Shown here: in pieces, positions 30,389 to 37,065 of the stretch
Position numbering within the stretch: position 1 is the stretch's first letter
Layout of the letters: each line of letters starts with the position of its first letter
DNA from: a virus
IMG/VR virus record: IMGVR_UViG_3300018080_000347
Span: 1-37,303 of that record
Length of the DNA stretch: 37,303 bases
Strand: one strand, 5' to 3'
Notes under the pieces: generated by a model
The model's input: the letters and a program-made list of their open reading frames with translations, nothing else
Databases searched by the model: none
What the model was told of the DNA's origin: nothing
Translations under genes and position numbers: made by a program

Positions 30389-31264
30389 GTGAATGCTAAA
30401 AATGAAATTCTTGCCGCCAAAATCGCGCGAGAATTAAAAAACGATACGTCAAAGGTAACTTTGGTTAGCTTTGGAGATTTCTGCAGAAATATGGCACTTA
30501 AAACGCGAAAATCGAACCTACCTAAAAAAACTGATAGTCTGGAAATTTTCAAGCGCGACGGGCAAGGCCGCTATTGCGTGAAAAAAGAGGACTTGCAGGT
30601 CATTCATGACAGGGAGGCGGCCGCCAGACACGGGAATGATCCCGACGCCAGGTTTGACGAGTGGAACTTTCCGGGAACGCGGGAGGAAAGAAAGTTTATT
30701 TTCGCTCATGATTTCGGTTCAGTTGTCGAGGCATCATTGACTGCTCTGGAAGCTGGAAAATGGGTTTATATTTTTGGTGAAGTCGGAAACGGCAAGACCT
30801 CGCTCGCTATGCGGCTGACTTGGGAATTTTTGAAAGATCGTCCTTCCCGCAAAGCTTCTTTCGTGTCTATGAATCGATACAGTATTGATCAGGTCAAGCG
30901 GGAAATGTCGGAACAGGCGATGATTAGAGCCGGTCACGAGACCTACAGCGAAGAATTGAGACTGGCTAACTTTGTGATTCTGGACGATCTGGACAAGGTC
31001 AATTATCGAAACGAGCACAAAACGAGGACGATTCTTGATCTTGTCGAGAGATTGAAAAAAGGCGGTCACCGAGTCGTCGTTACGTCTCAAATTTCACTAA
31101 AGACGATATACGAGCGATATCAGGAAAATTGGGACATGAAACCCCTGATAGACCGCTTCCGGCAAATGTGCCTGATTCTACCGGAATTTCAAGAAAAGAG
31201 TAAAAGAAGGTATGAAAATTTTAGACCTGTTCGCCGGCTCGGGCGGCTTCAGTCTCGGATTTAA
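30389..31264 (+). CDS. DnaC/IstB-like AAA+ helicase loader
   Basis: The 291-residue protein has Walker A GEVGNGKTS (130-138) and Walker B FVILDD (195-200), followed by TSQISL (sensor) and an arginine near 'DRFRQM'. This is the DnaC/IstB type of helicase loader. The N-terminal ~110 residues include a probable helicase-binding part. It starts at GTG 30389 with GGAG 8 bases upstream; no earlier in-frame ATG exists. It overlaps the methyltransferase by 53 bases. Confidence 0.8.
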   Translation: MNAKNEILAAKIARELKNDTSKVTLVSFGDFCRNMALKTRKSNLPKKTDSLEIFKRDGQGRYCVKKEDLQVIHDREAAARHGNDPDARFDEWNFPGTREERKFIFAHDFGSVVEASLTALEAGKWVYIFGEVGNGKTSLAMRLTWEFLKDRPSRKASFVSMNRYSIDQVKREMSEQAMIRAGHETYSEELRLANFVILDDLDKVNYRNEHKTRTILDLVERLKKGGHRVVVTSQISLKTIYERYQENWDMKPLIDRFRQMCLILPEFQEKSKRRYENFRPVRRLGRLQSRI

Positions 31265-31970
31265 GAAAGCCGGATTCGAGACGGCCGCATTCTGCGAAAT
31301 AGACGAGAATTGCCATAATGTCTTGAGTAGAGAGTTTCCTCACGTTCCCATTTACAAAGACATCAAAAAATTTAACGCCGGCGATATTGGTCACGTTGAC
31401 GTGGTAACGGGTGGTTTTCCGTGTCAGGGGCTTTCAATTGCCGGACTTCAGAGAGGAATACGCGATGACGACAGATCAAATTTGTGGTGGGACATGCATG
31501 GAATCATTCGCCAAGTACGACCGAAATTCGCGGTTATGGAAAACGTCCCAAATTTCCTTCGCGAAGGGAACGGAACTTGGTTTGGCGACTTTCTCGGGAG
31601 CCTGGCCGAAATCGGGTATGATGCGGAATGGAAATGTATATCAGCAGCAGACGTCGGCCTCCCGCATCTCCGGGAAAGGGTCTGGGTTGTTGCCTACCCC
31701 ATTGGCGTCAGATTGGATGCCGCTATTTTTAACAAAATCAGCCTGCAGGAATACTTTAAAAAACAACCCCCGCTTCCCAAAATTATCAACTCTCCTGAGA
31801 GCGGCTGGCGTTTATCCTGGAATATTCCCGAACATCTACGAATGGATAATGGGGTACCCCTCGGACTGGACGAAATTAAAGCGAGGGTAAAGATGATGGG
31901 CAATGCGATAGTCCCGGAGATAGCTTATCTGATAGCGAAGGAAATAAGAAAGTTTTTGGAGGAAATATGA
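31212..31970 (+). CDS. DNA cytosine-5 methyltransferase (small Dcm type)
   Basis: Motif I LDLFAGSGGFSLGF (4-17), motif IV GGFPCQG (Cys71 nucleophile), motif VI ENV (110-112), motif VIII RERVWVVAYP (154-163) and motif X GNAIVPEIA are all present. It transfers a methyl group from S-adenosylmethionine to C5 of cytosine, probably to protect phage DNA. At 252 residues it is short, because the target-recognition region (~165-225) is small. A second ORF lies in the +1 frame within it. The last ~24 codons recur at 32873-32943. Confidence 0.88.
   Translation: MKILDLFAGSGGFSLGFKKAGFETAAFCEIDENCHNVLSREFPHVPIYKDIKKFNAGDIGHVDVVTGGFPCQGLSIAGLQRGIRDDDRSNLWWDMHGIIRQVRPKFAVMENVPNFLREGNGTWFGDFLGSLAEIGYDAEWKCISAADVGLPHLRERVWVVAYPIGVRLDAAIFNKISLQEYFKKQPPLPKIINSPESGWRLSWNIPEHLRMDNGVPLGLDEIKARVKMMGNAIVPEIAYLIAKEIRKFLEEI
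31465..31890 (+). CDS. Overlapping +1-frame gene inside the methyltransferase
   Basis: ATG at 31465 with GAGAGGA 7 bases upstream opens a 141-residue frame to 31890, wholly inside the methyltransferase gene. It reads ICGGTCMESFAKYDRN, WKTSQ, WPKSGMMRNGNVY, RISGKGSGLLPTPLASDW and YEWIMGYPSDWTKL. I recognise this as the pattern of phage proteins annotated as methyltransferase-related. The motifs are the shifted reading of conserved methyltransferase motifs: EIGYDAEWK gives KSGMMRNG, and LPHLRERVWVVAYP gives RISGKGSGLLPTP. Translation is supported by start, ribosome site and motif match only. Confidence 0.5.
   Translation: MTTDQICGGTCMESFAKYDRNSRLWKTSQISFAKGTELGLATFSGAWPKSGMMRNGNVYQQQTSASRISGKGSGLLPTPLASDWMPLFLTKSACRNTLKNNPRFPKLSTLLRAAGVYPGIFPNIYEWIMGYPSDWTKLKRG
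31893..31963 (+). repeat. Methyltransferase 3'-end repeat, copy 1
   Basis: This is codons MMGNAIVPEIAYLIAKEIRK and on to LEE of the methyltransferase, including the GGAGGA ribosome site used by the following gene. A second copy at 32873-32943 differs by four third-position changes. Confidence 0.92.
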
Positions 31971-32848
31971 AAGGATATAAAGTTTTTGATCAAAACTGGC
32001 GATGCAAAGATTTTAAATACGAAATCGGCAAGACCTATAAAACAGATAAAAAAATAGTTTTATGTAAAGAAGGTTTTCATTTCTGTGAAAAATTAGTGGA
32101 TTGCTTTAATTATTATGAATTCAATCCGAATAATAAGGTCGCTATTATTGAAGCAAGAAATGACATCATTAAAGGTGATGATAAACACGTCACAAATGAA
32201 ATTGAAATAATTAAAGAACTCACTTGGCATGAAGTTTTAGACATAGTGAACGTTGGAAAAGACAACACAGGCTACAGTAATAGCGGCCACAGTAATAGCG
32301 GCCACAGTAATAGCGGCCACAGTAATAGCGGCCACAGTAATAGCGGCCACTGGAATAGCGGCGACAGTAATAGCGGACACAGTAATAGCGGCGACAGGAA
32401 TAGCGGCGACTGGAATAGCGGCTACAGGAATAGCGGCGACAGGAATAGCGGCTACTGGAATAGCGGCTACTGGAATAGCGGCCAAGGGAATAGCGGCGAC
32501 TGGAATTCAAGCAATTATGAGACTGGATTCTTTAATTCACGGCAATCAAACATTATAAATGTATTCAATAAACCCTGCGAACGTAAAGTGTGGGAAGAAT
32601 CAAAAAAACCAGATTTTATATTTTTCAACGTCACTCAATGGGTATCGGAATCAGATATGACTGAACGGGAAAAAGAAGACAACCCTAATTGTAAAACAGC
32701 CGGCGGCTATTTAAAAACGCTTGAATATAAAGAAGCTTGGCGTTTGGCTTATGAATCAGCTACGCAGGAAGATATTGAACTTCTAAAAGCTTTGCCGAAT
32801 TTCGACGTTGATGTTTTTGAAGAAATTTCAGGAATACGAGTAGACTAG
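31967..32848 (+). CDS. NSG-pentapeptide repeat protein (DUF7666-type)
   Basis: The N-terminal ~95 residues (YKVFDQNWRCKDFKYEIGK, CKEGFHFCEKLVDCFNYY) resemble a phage domain I know as DUF7666. Residues ~100-181 are about 16 copies of a 5-residue unit NSG(H/D/Y)(S/R/W), coded by a 15-base unit. The C-terminal ~110 residues end with a helical part (LKTLEYKEAWRLAYESA). Similar proteins are frequent in phages, with unknown roles; the repeats may form a stacked helix. It starts by ATGA overlap with the methyltransferase and is flanked by the 3'-end repeats. Confidence 0.7.
   Translation: MKGYKVFDQNWRCKDFKYEIGKTYKTDKKIVLCKEGFHFCEKLVDCFNYYEFNPNNKVAIIEARNDIIKGDDKHVTNEIEIIKELTWHEVLDIVNVGKDNTGYSNSGHSNSGHSNSGHSNSGHSNSGHWNSGDSNSGHSNSGDRNSGDWNSGYRNSGDRNSGYWNSGYWNSGQGNSGDWNSSNYETGFFNSRQSNIINVFNKPCERKVWEESKKPDFIFFNVTQWVSESDMTEREKEDNPNCKTAGGYLKTLEYKEAWRLAYESATQEDIELLKALPNFDVDVFEEISGIRVD
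32269..32510 (+). repeat. Tandem 15-base repeat array
   Basis: About 16 units of (A/T)(G)(T/G)AATAGCGGC(C/G/T)AC type code for NSGxx pentapeptides. The first five units are almost identical and later units vary at the first and last codons. Other frames and the opposite strand are also open across the array, which follows from the repeat itself. Confidence 0.92.
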
Positions 32849-32959
32849 AAAAAATAAACTAAAATAGGCTAAATGATGGGCAATGCGATAGTGCCGGAAA
32901 TAGCTTATCTGATAGCTAAGGAAATAAGAAAGTTTTTGGAGGAGGTTTAAGGAAATGAT
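32849..32959 (+). pseudogene. Spacer holding a methyltransferase 3' remnant
   Basis: After the repeat gene stop, ATG ATG at 32873 reads MMGNAIVPEIAYLIAKEI to LEEV and TAA at 32948-32950. This is a 25-codon remnant of a methyltransferase end. GGAGG and AAGGAA near 32940-32954 can act as ribosome sites for the membrane gene that follows. Confidence 0.8.
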
Positions 32960-33154
32960 ATGATCAATGTTATGATCAATGTGCCGTTTTACTGGTGGTA
33001 TATACCAGTTGTTTTATTCTGCATTCCTCTTGTTTATAGCTTTTTGGTGTCAAGGCATATGATTAAAGGCGATATAATAATTGAAATGGTCCTGGTACTG
33101 ACTTGTTGGTCTGTCTGTTTAGGTATGTATTTAATGTATTTTTTCACAGGATAA
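32960..33154 (+). CDS. Small two-span membrane protein
   Basis: The 64-residue product has two hydrophobic helices (WWYIPVVLFCIPLVYSFLV and IIIEMVLVLTCWSVCLGMYL) around a short basic loop. The first 12 bases are duplicated (ATGATCAATGTT then ATGATCAATGTG), so a start 12 bases later at 32972 is possible. The function is unknown; a membrane role such as superinfection exclusion is conceivable without evidence. Confidence 0.6.
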   Translation: MINVMINVPFYWWYIPVVLFCIPLVYSFLVSRHMIKGDIIIEMVLVLTCWSVCLGMYLMYFFTG

Positions 33155-33157
33155 CTA

Positions 33158-33358
33158 ATGGCTAAAATGAATTATGGAAGAGCTGACACACGCGCTTCAG
33201 AAGTGATAGTGGCGGAGAAAATTGACTGCCGTTTTCATCTTGCCGCGACTGAAATGAAACGCAGAAAGAAAGTATCTGATTTTCAGCCGGATTCAGAGTA
33301 TATCAAAAACGCCGTTCAGGAGTTTATCAAGGGCGGCGGAAAAATCAAAAAACTATAA
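33158..33358 (+). CDS. Hypothetical small basic protein
   Basis: The 66-residue product is basic (MAKMNYGRADTRASEVIVAEK, KMKRRKKVSDFQ-type middle, GGGKIKKL end) and helical. I do not recognise it. It starts 3 bases after the previous stop. Confidence 0.5.
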   Translation: MAKMNYGRADTRASEVIVAEKIDCRFHLAATEMKRRKKVSDFQPDSEYIKNAVQEFIKGGGKIKKL

Positions 33359-33376
33359 TAGGAGAAGACAGGAGAA

Positions 33377-33919
33377 ATGGAAGAGGAAATTAAAAAACTG
33401 GTACATAAGGCAATAGAGAATTTTGGGAGAATTCAAGAAAAACAGCTTGAAGCTTTCAGGCGCGAGCTGCAAGAAATAGTTAAACAGAAAAAAGAGCCGG
33501 AGAAGCGGGAGGAGGTTTTTGTATGGGGATTAAGTTTTGTTGACGGCGACTTTATCCTTGCTGAAGAACCGATACGAGGGCAAGACATGGGAAGAACGCA
33601 GGCGCTGAAATCCTCAGTGCGAAATATTTTTCCGTCTGATTTTGCCAAAAAATACCGCCTAGTCCCCGCCGACGATCCTTCAACGCCAATCCCTTGGCAA
33701 GAGTTCGATCCTGAGAAGATGCAAGATATATCAGGGACAATTTGCATCGTCACGAAAAGCGGGACGTGGCATTTCGTCAACTGGCCACAAAAATATGAGT
33801 CATTACCTTCTGAGTTAATTGGAATGTCATTCAACGCAGTGAAGCATTATTGTCATATTCATGAGCTGCCTCACCCGAGTCAAATCTACCTGCCGGAATC
33901 AAAGTGCCAAGACTCATAG
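33377..33919 (+). CDS. Hypothetical protein with N-terminal coiled coil
   Basis: Residues 1-45 are a charged coiled coil (EEEIKKLVHKAIENFGRIQE) and the rest is a mixed domain with FVWGLSFVDGDFILAEEP, SGTICIVTKSGTWHFVNW and a possible His-rich end (VKHYCHIHELPHP). The family is not recognised. Ribosome site GGAGAA stands before the ATG. It overlaps the RuvC-like start by 16 bases and is thus co-expressed with it. Confidence 0.6.
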   Translation: MEEEIKKLVHKAIENFGRIQEKQLEAFRRELQEIVKQKKEPEKREEVFVWGLSFVDGDFILAEEPIRGQDMGRTQALKSSVRNIFPSDFAKKYRLVPADDPSTPIPWQEFDPEKMQDISGTICIVTKSGTWHFVNWPQKYESLPSELIGMSFNAVKHYCHIHELPHPSQIYLPESKCQDS

Positions 33920-34311
33920 CCGGCATTGACACGGGAACGAAAACCGGCCTCGCGCTCTGGGATGTTGAGAAGCAGTGTTTCGAAGTCATCAAAACTACTT
34001 CGATTATTGAAGCGCAAGAGATTTTAAGATACTTCAATAATCGCGGACTCCGTGAAATTTGGTTCGAAGACGCCAGACTCAGGGGCGGGAACGCTTATAC
34101 CTGTAAGCTTCAAGGAGTTGGATCAGTCAAGCGGGACGGAGCGATCTGGCAGGAATTTTGCGAATATCACAAGATTTCATACAAAAGAATTAAACCGGAG
34201 AAAGGTAATACAAAATGGTCTGCGGTTTATTTTAAACAACAAACCGGCTGGACGAAGCGGACAGACGAACACGGAAGGGACGCTGGAGTGCTGGTCTGGA
34301 AAGCGAGGTGA
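33904..34311 (+). CDS. RuvC-like Holliday junction resolvase
   Basis: The 135-residue protein shows GIDTGTKTGLAL (Asp9), WFEDAR (Glu55) and DEHGRDAGVLV (Asp121, His123, Asp126), the acidic catalytic set of the RuvC/RNase H-like fold. It probably cuts branched DNA (Holliday or replication forks) before packaging. Start codon is GTG at 33904 within the previous gene. It precedes the terminase genes, the usual place of such resolvases. Confidence 0.75.
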   Translation: MPRLIAGIDTGTKTGLALWDVEKQCFEVIKTTSIIEAQEILRYFNNRGLREIWFEDARLRGGNAYTCKLQGVGSVKRDGAIWQEFCEYHKISYKRIKPEKGNTKWSAVYFKQQTGWTKRTDEHGRDAGVLVWKAR

Positions 34312-34315
34312 CAGC

Positions 34316-34537
34316 ATGGATAAACGATATCTTTGTCCGCGCTGCGCCAGGTCCGAAATCAAAGAGATTGACGGGGAGAAAGGAAGATTCTGCGCTCATT
34401 TCACAAAGACATTTCTGCCCGGAGAAGACACGAAAGGAGCTAAATTTTTGTTTACATGGATGGGGTGGACGCAGACGAAAGAGTGCCGGCTTGTTTTTCA
34501 AAAATGGAGGTGTTCGGGGTTTAGGAGAAATGACTAA
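34316..34537 (+). CDS. Small zinc-ribbon-like protein
   Basis: The 73-residue product begins MDKRYLCPRCARSE and later has RFCAHF and ECRLVFQKWRC. CxxC with later Cys and His suggests a small zinc-binding domain. I do not recognise a family. Its 3' end overlaps the terminase small subunit start by 8 bases. Confidence 0.5.
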   Translation: MDKRYLCPRCARSEIKEIDGEKGRFCAHFTKTFLPGEDTKGAKFLFTWMGWTQTKECRLVFQKWRCSGFRRND

Positions 34538-34985
34538 AGCGATAGTGATTCATCATGGCGATGAAGAGTTTAAAAAGGAAAAGCCGGGATACAGAACAGG
34601 AAGGCCGCGCGACTATGAAACGCCGGAGGAGCTTGCCGAAGCCATGCTTGGTTATTTCAAGTATTGCGATCAGAAAAAGAGATATTACAGTGTAGCGGGG
34701 CTTTGCCTCTGGCTGGAAATTAGCAGAATGACGCTAAAAAGGTACGCGGAGCGCGATGAATTTCGTTACACAGTTGAAAAAGCTAAACTTATGATCATTG
34801 ATCATTATACTCAAAAGTCTCTTACGCCAGGACTGGCTACCGGTGCTAACTTCCTGCTACGTTCTATGGGAGTTACTGATAAGATTGCTGAAAAGACACA
34901 GAAAGGAGAAGGAGAAGGAGCGAACGGCGAGGAAGGCGAAAAAGAATCTGTTACGCATATCACTGTTGAATACGTTGATGCATGA
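34530..34985 (+). CDS. terS: Terminase small subunit
   Basis: The 151-residue protein begins MTKAIVIHHGDEEFKKEKPGY, quoted up to there, and has GRPRDYETPEELAEAML, then a helix-turn-helix region (YYSVAGLCLWLEISRMTLKRY) and an acidic C-terminus. This is the terS pattern: DNA recognition at the packaging site by the helix-turn-helix. I chose ATG 34530 with TAGGAG 5 bases before it; longer frames to 34308 have no good site. TGA overlaps the terL ATG. Confidence 0.8.
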   Translation: MTKAIVIHHGDEEFKKEKPGYRTGRPRDYETPEELAEAMLGYFKYCDQKKRYYSVAGLCLWLEISRMTLKRYAERDEFRYTVEKAKLMIIDHYTQKSLTPGLATGANFLLRSMGVTDKIAEKTQKGEGEGANGEEGEKESVTHITVEYVDA

Positions 34986-36286
34986 GGGTTAAAATTCAAG
35001 TCCCTCGCAAATTTCAACCATTGTCGAGGGCAAAAAGATTCAAGGTTTTCTACGGCGGCAGAGGAGGAGCGAAAACTATCACTGCTTGCGATGTCGCCTT
35101 GATCAATGGCTCTAAAAAAACGCTAAGGATTCTGGGGTTAAGGGAATTCATGAACTCTATAGATGATTCCATTCACGCGACTTTGGAGGACCGTATCCAC
35201 GCGCACTCGCTTTATGATTTTTATCAAATACAACGCAATCAAATACAAGGTGCGAACGGTACTTTATTTCGCTATGCTGGCCTTTCGCGCAATCTTGGCT
35301 CAATCAAATCAAAGCATAATTTCGATATTGCGTTAGTGGAAGAAGCGCAAACAGTCAGACGCAAAAGCCTTGATGTATTAATTCCTACTATTAGAGCCGC
35401 CGGGTCAGAACTTTGGTTTTTATTCAACCCCGAAAATGAAGACGATCCGGTCTATGAAGATTTCGTCCTTCCCTACAAGGATATCCTTGATGAACACGGC
35501 GTTTATGAAAATGACGAGCTAGTAGTAGTCAAGACAAACCTGACTGACAATCCCTTTGCCCCACGGGAGTTGCTTGACCATTCCGCTAAGATGAAAGAGG
35601 ACAATTTTAAAAAATGGCTTCATATCTACGGCGGAGAGTGCGGCGGAAACTATGAAGAAGGCATTTTCGAAGCGGATAAATTCGAGTCTTACGAGGTCTT
35701 GCCGGCATGGGAATACAAGGCTATTTTCTGCGATACGGCATTGAAAGACGGAGAACAAAATGACTACACGGTCTTTCAATGTTGGGTGAAGTATAAAGGC
35801 AGGATTTATCTTGTCGATCAATTTAGAGCAAAAATCAAGGCTACTTATCTGAAAGAAAGATTATTGGAATTCTGGGAGAAGCACAAAGCGCAAAGCTCAG
35901 TAGCTCAACCGCTAAGGGCTTTGTATGTCGAAGATAAAGTGAGCGGGACGCAGCTTATACAGGATATTCAGCGAGAAGGGGGGATTCCGGTGATAGGGGT
36001 TCCGAGACCGCGCGGAAACGGCAAGCTGCTTCGGGCAAATAATTTTTCGCCATGGATTTCCTCAGGACTTGTTTTTCTCCCGAAGCGCGAACCCTGGGTT
36101 CATGGGTACAGGAAAGAGTTTAGGAATTTTACGAGTGATGACTCTCACTCCTATGACGATCAGGTTGACCCCACGCTGGACGCTATCGCATACATGCTCG
36201 TTGATGGCGCTCCGATAAAAAAGGCGGATAAAAATAAACCAGCCTCGCGCCCTATGGCTCCTCCAAAAAGCGCGCAAAGCTGGTAA
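34982..36286 (+). CDS. terL: Terminase large subunit (PBSX/Terminase_3 type)
   Basis: The 434-residue protein has Walker A YGGRGGAKT (24-32), Walker B IALVEEAQ (116-123), a C-motif region FLFNP (147-151) and a nuclease domain with FCDTALKDG (Asp251), VEDKVSG and DDQVDPTLDAIAY. It pumps DNA into the prohead and cuts the concatemer. Overlap ATGA with terS shows coupling. It is the last gene of the plus-strand group, and the next gene converges on it with a 4-base gap, so no clear terminator is visible between them. Confidence 0.88.
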   Translation: MRVKIQVPRKFQPLSRAKRFKVFYGGRGGAKTITACDVALINGSKKTLRILGLREFMNSIDDSIHATLEDRIHAHSLYDFYQIQRNQIQGANGTLFRYAGLSRNLGSIKSKHNFDIALVEEAQTVRRKSLDVLIPTIRAAGSELWFLFNPENEDDPVYEDFVLPYKDILDEHGVYENDELVVVKTNLTDNPFAPRELLDHSAKMKEDNFKKWLHIYGGECGGNYEEGIFEADKFESYEVLPAWEYKAIFCDTALKDGEQNDYTVFQCWVKYKGRIYLVDQFRAKIKATYLKERLLEFWEKHKAQSSVAQPLRALYVEDKVSGTQLIQDIQREGGIPVIGVPRPRGNGKLLRANNFSPWISSGLVFLPKREPWVHGYRKEFRNFTSDDSHSYDDQVDPTLDAIAYMLVDGAPIKKADKNKPASRPMAPPKSAQSW

Positions 36287-36290
36287 AAGA

Positions 36291-36509
36291 TTAATCGCTG
36301 AATGTTTTTATAAATAATTCAACTGTACTGGGAGACGAATGATCAAGCAGAAACTCGATCATCTCCAGTGGCTTTGAAATAATCGTTTTCTGCCGACGCT
36401 TGATTCTTTCAACCGTCGACAATGAGCAATCGACAAATTTAGCGAATTTTTTGTCGGTATTTTGAAGCGTCATATACTTCAAACTTTCAATTGTGGTTGG
36501 TTTTTTCAT
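36291..36509 (-). CDS. Small helix-turn-helix protein
   Basis: The 72-residue product has DKKFAKFVDCSLSTVERIKR, then a basic RRQKTI region, resembling a helix-turn-helix with the recognition helix STVERIKRR. The remainder is a short helical segment. It could be a regulator of the converging terminase or of the junction operon. The family match is moderate. It is the last gene of the minus-strand group at the right end. Confidence 0.55.
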   Translation of the reverse strand: MKKPTTIESLKYMTLQNTDKKFAKFVDCSLSTVERIKRRQKTIISKPLEMIEFLLDHSSPSTVELFIKTFSD

Positions 36510-36521
36510 GTTTTATATGTT

Positions 36522-37028
36522 TTATTGCGTTAAAAAATTATCTACACACAACCGCCACTCGCGGTCTATCTTGCGATAGTAAAGCAATGCATACCCAATT
36601 GAATGCTGGGTATTGCTGCTTCCGCAATGCATAAAAACATTGATGATATCCCAAAGTTTTTCTACTTTTTCCGGTTGATTAAACCTAAAAGTTTGAGTGA
36701 AAAAGCTGGATATGGCTTTCTTAGCAGCTAATTTCGCCTCTTTATTCCGACTTGCCTTTTTCATTAAATCGACAATCTGATCTCTCTGTTGATTCAATGT
36801 AGGATATTTTTTTAAATTTAGTTCCCGGCATAGCCCAAGAGCATTTTTCAGCAAAGTAGAATTAAGCATTTTCACTTTGCTGCTGTCGGCATATTTCAGG
36901 CAAGCCACAAATGTGCGAAGTCCCTCTTTGTTTAGGATCGTCTTCAGAGAGATCTCGGCTGATACATCATCAGACTTGATGTATCTTGGGGTTGCCACTT
37001 CTGTAAGCTGATAGTATTTAATTTTCAT
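36522..37028 (-). CDS. Hypothetical helical protein
   Basis: The 168-residue protein is mostly helical and basic, with KADSSKVKMLNSTLLKNALG-like helices and CxxxxNTQHSIGYALLYYRKID near the end. I do not recognise it. The ribosome site is GAGG before the ATG. It follows TTTRCG hexamer repeats at 37039-37065 that separate it from the junction gene. Confidence 0.55.
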   Translation of the reverse strand: MKIKYYQLTEVATPRYIKSDDVSAEISLKTILNKEGLRTFVACLKYADSSKVKMLNSTLLKNALGLCRELNLKKYPTLNQQRDQIVDLMKKASRNKEAKLAAKKAISSFFTQTFRFNQPEKVEKLWDIINVFMHCGSSNTQHSIGYALLYYRKIDREWRLCVDNFLTQ

Positions 37029-37038
37029 GTTGCCTCGA

Positions 37039-37065
37039 TTTACGTTTGCGTTTACGTTTGCGTTT
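37039..37065. repeat. Tandem TTTRCG hexamer repeats
   Basis: TTTACGTTTGCG occurs twice in direct order (37039-37050, 37051-37062), followed by TTTA. Four TTT(A/G)CG hexamers lie in the short gap between two minus-strand genes, where an operator or iteron-like protein site could lie. Confidence 0.7.

Noticed and set aside
32220-32510. Long open frames on the opposite strand and in other frames across the NSG repeats
   Set aside because: They result from a 15-base repeat that lacks stops in several frames; composition gives no sign of coding.
32269-32510. CRISPR array or CRISPR-like repeat
   Set aside because: Units are 15 bases, contiguous and in frame in a protein gene, with no spacers.
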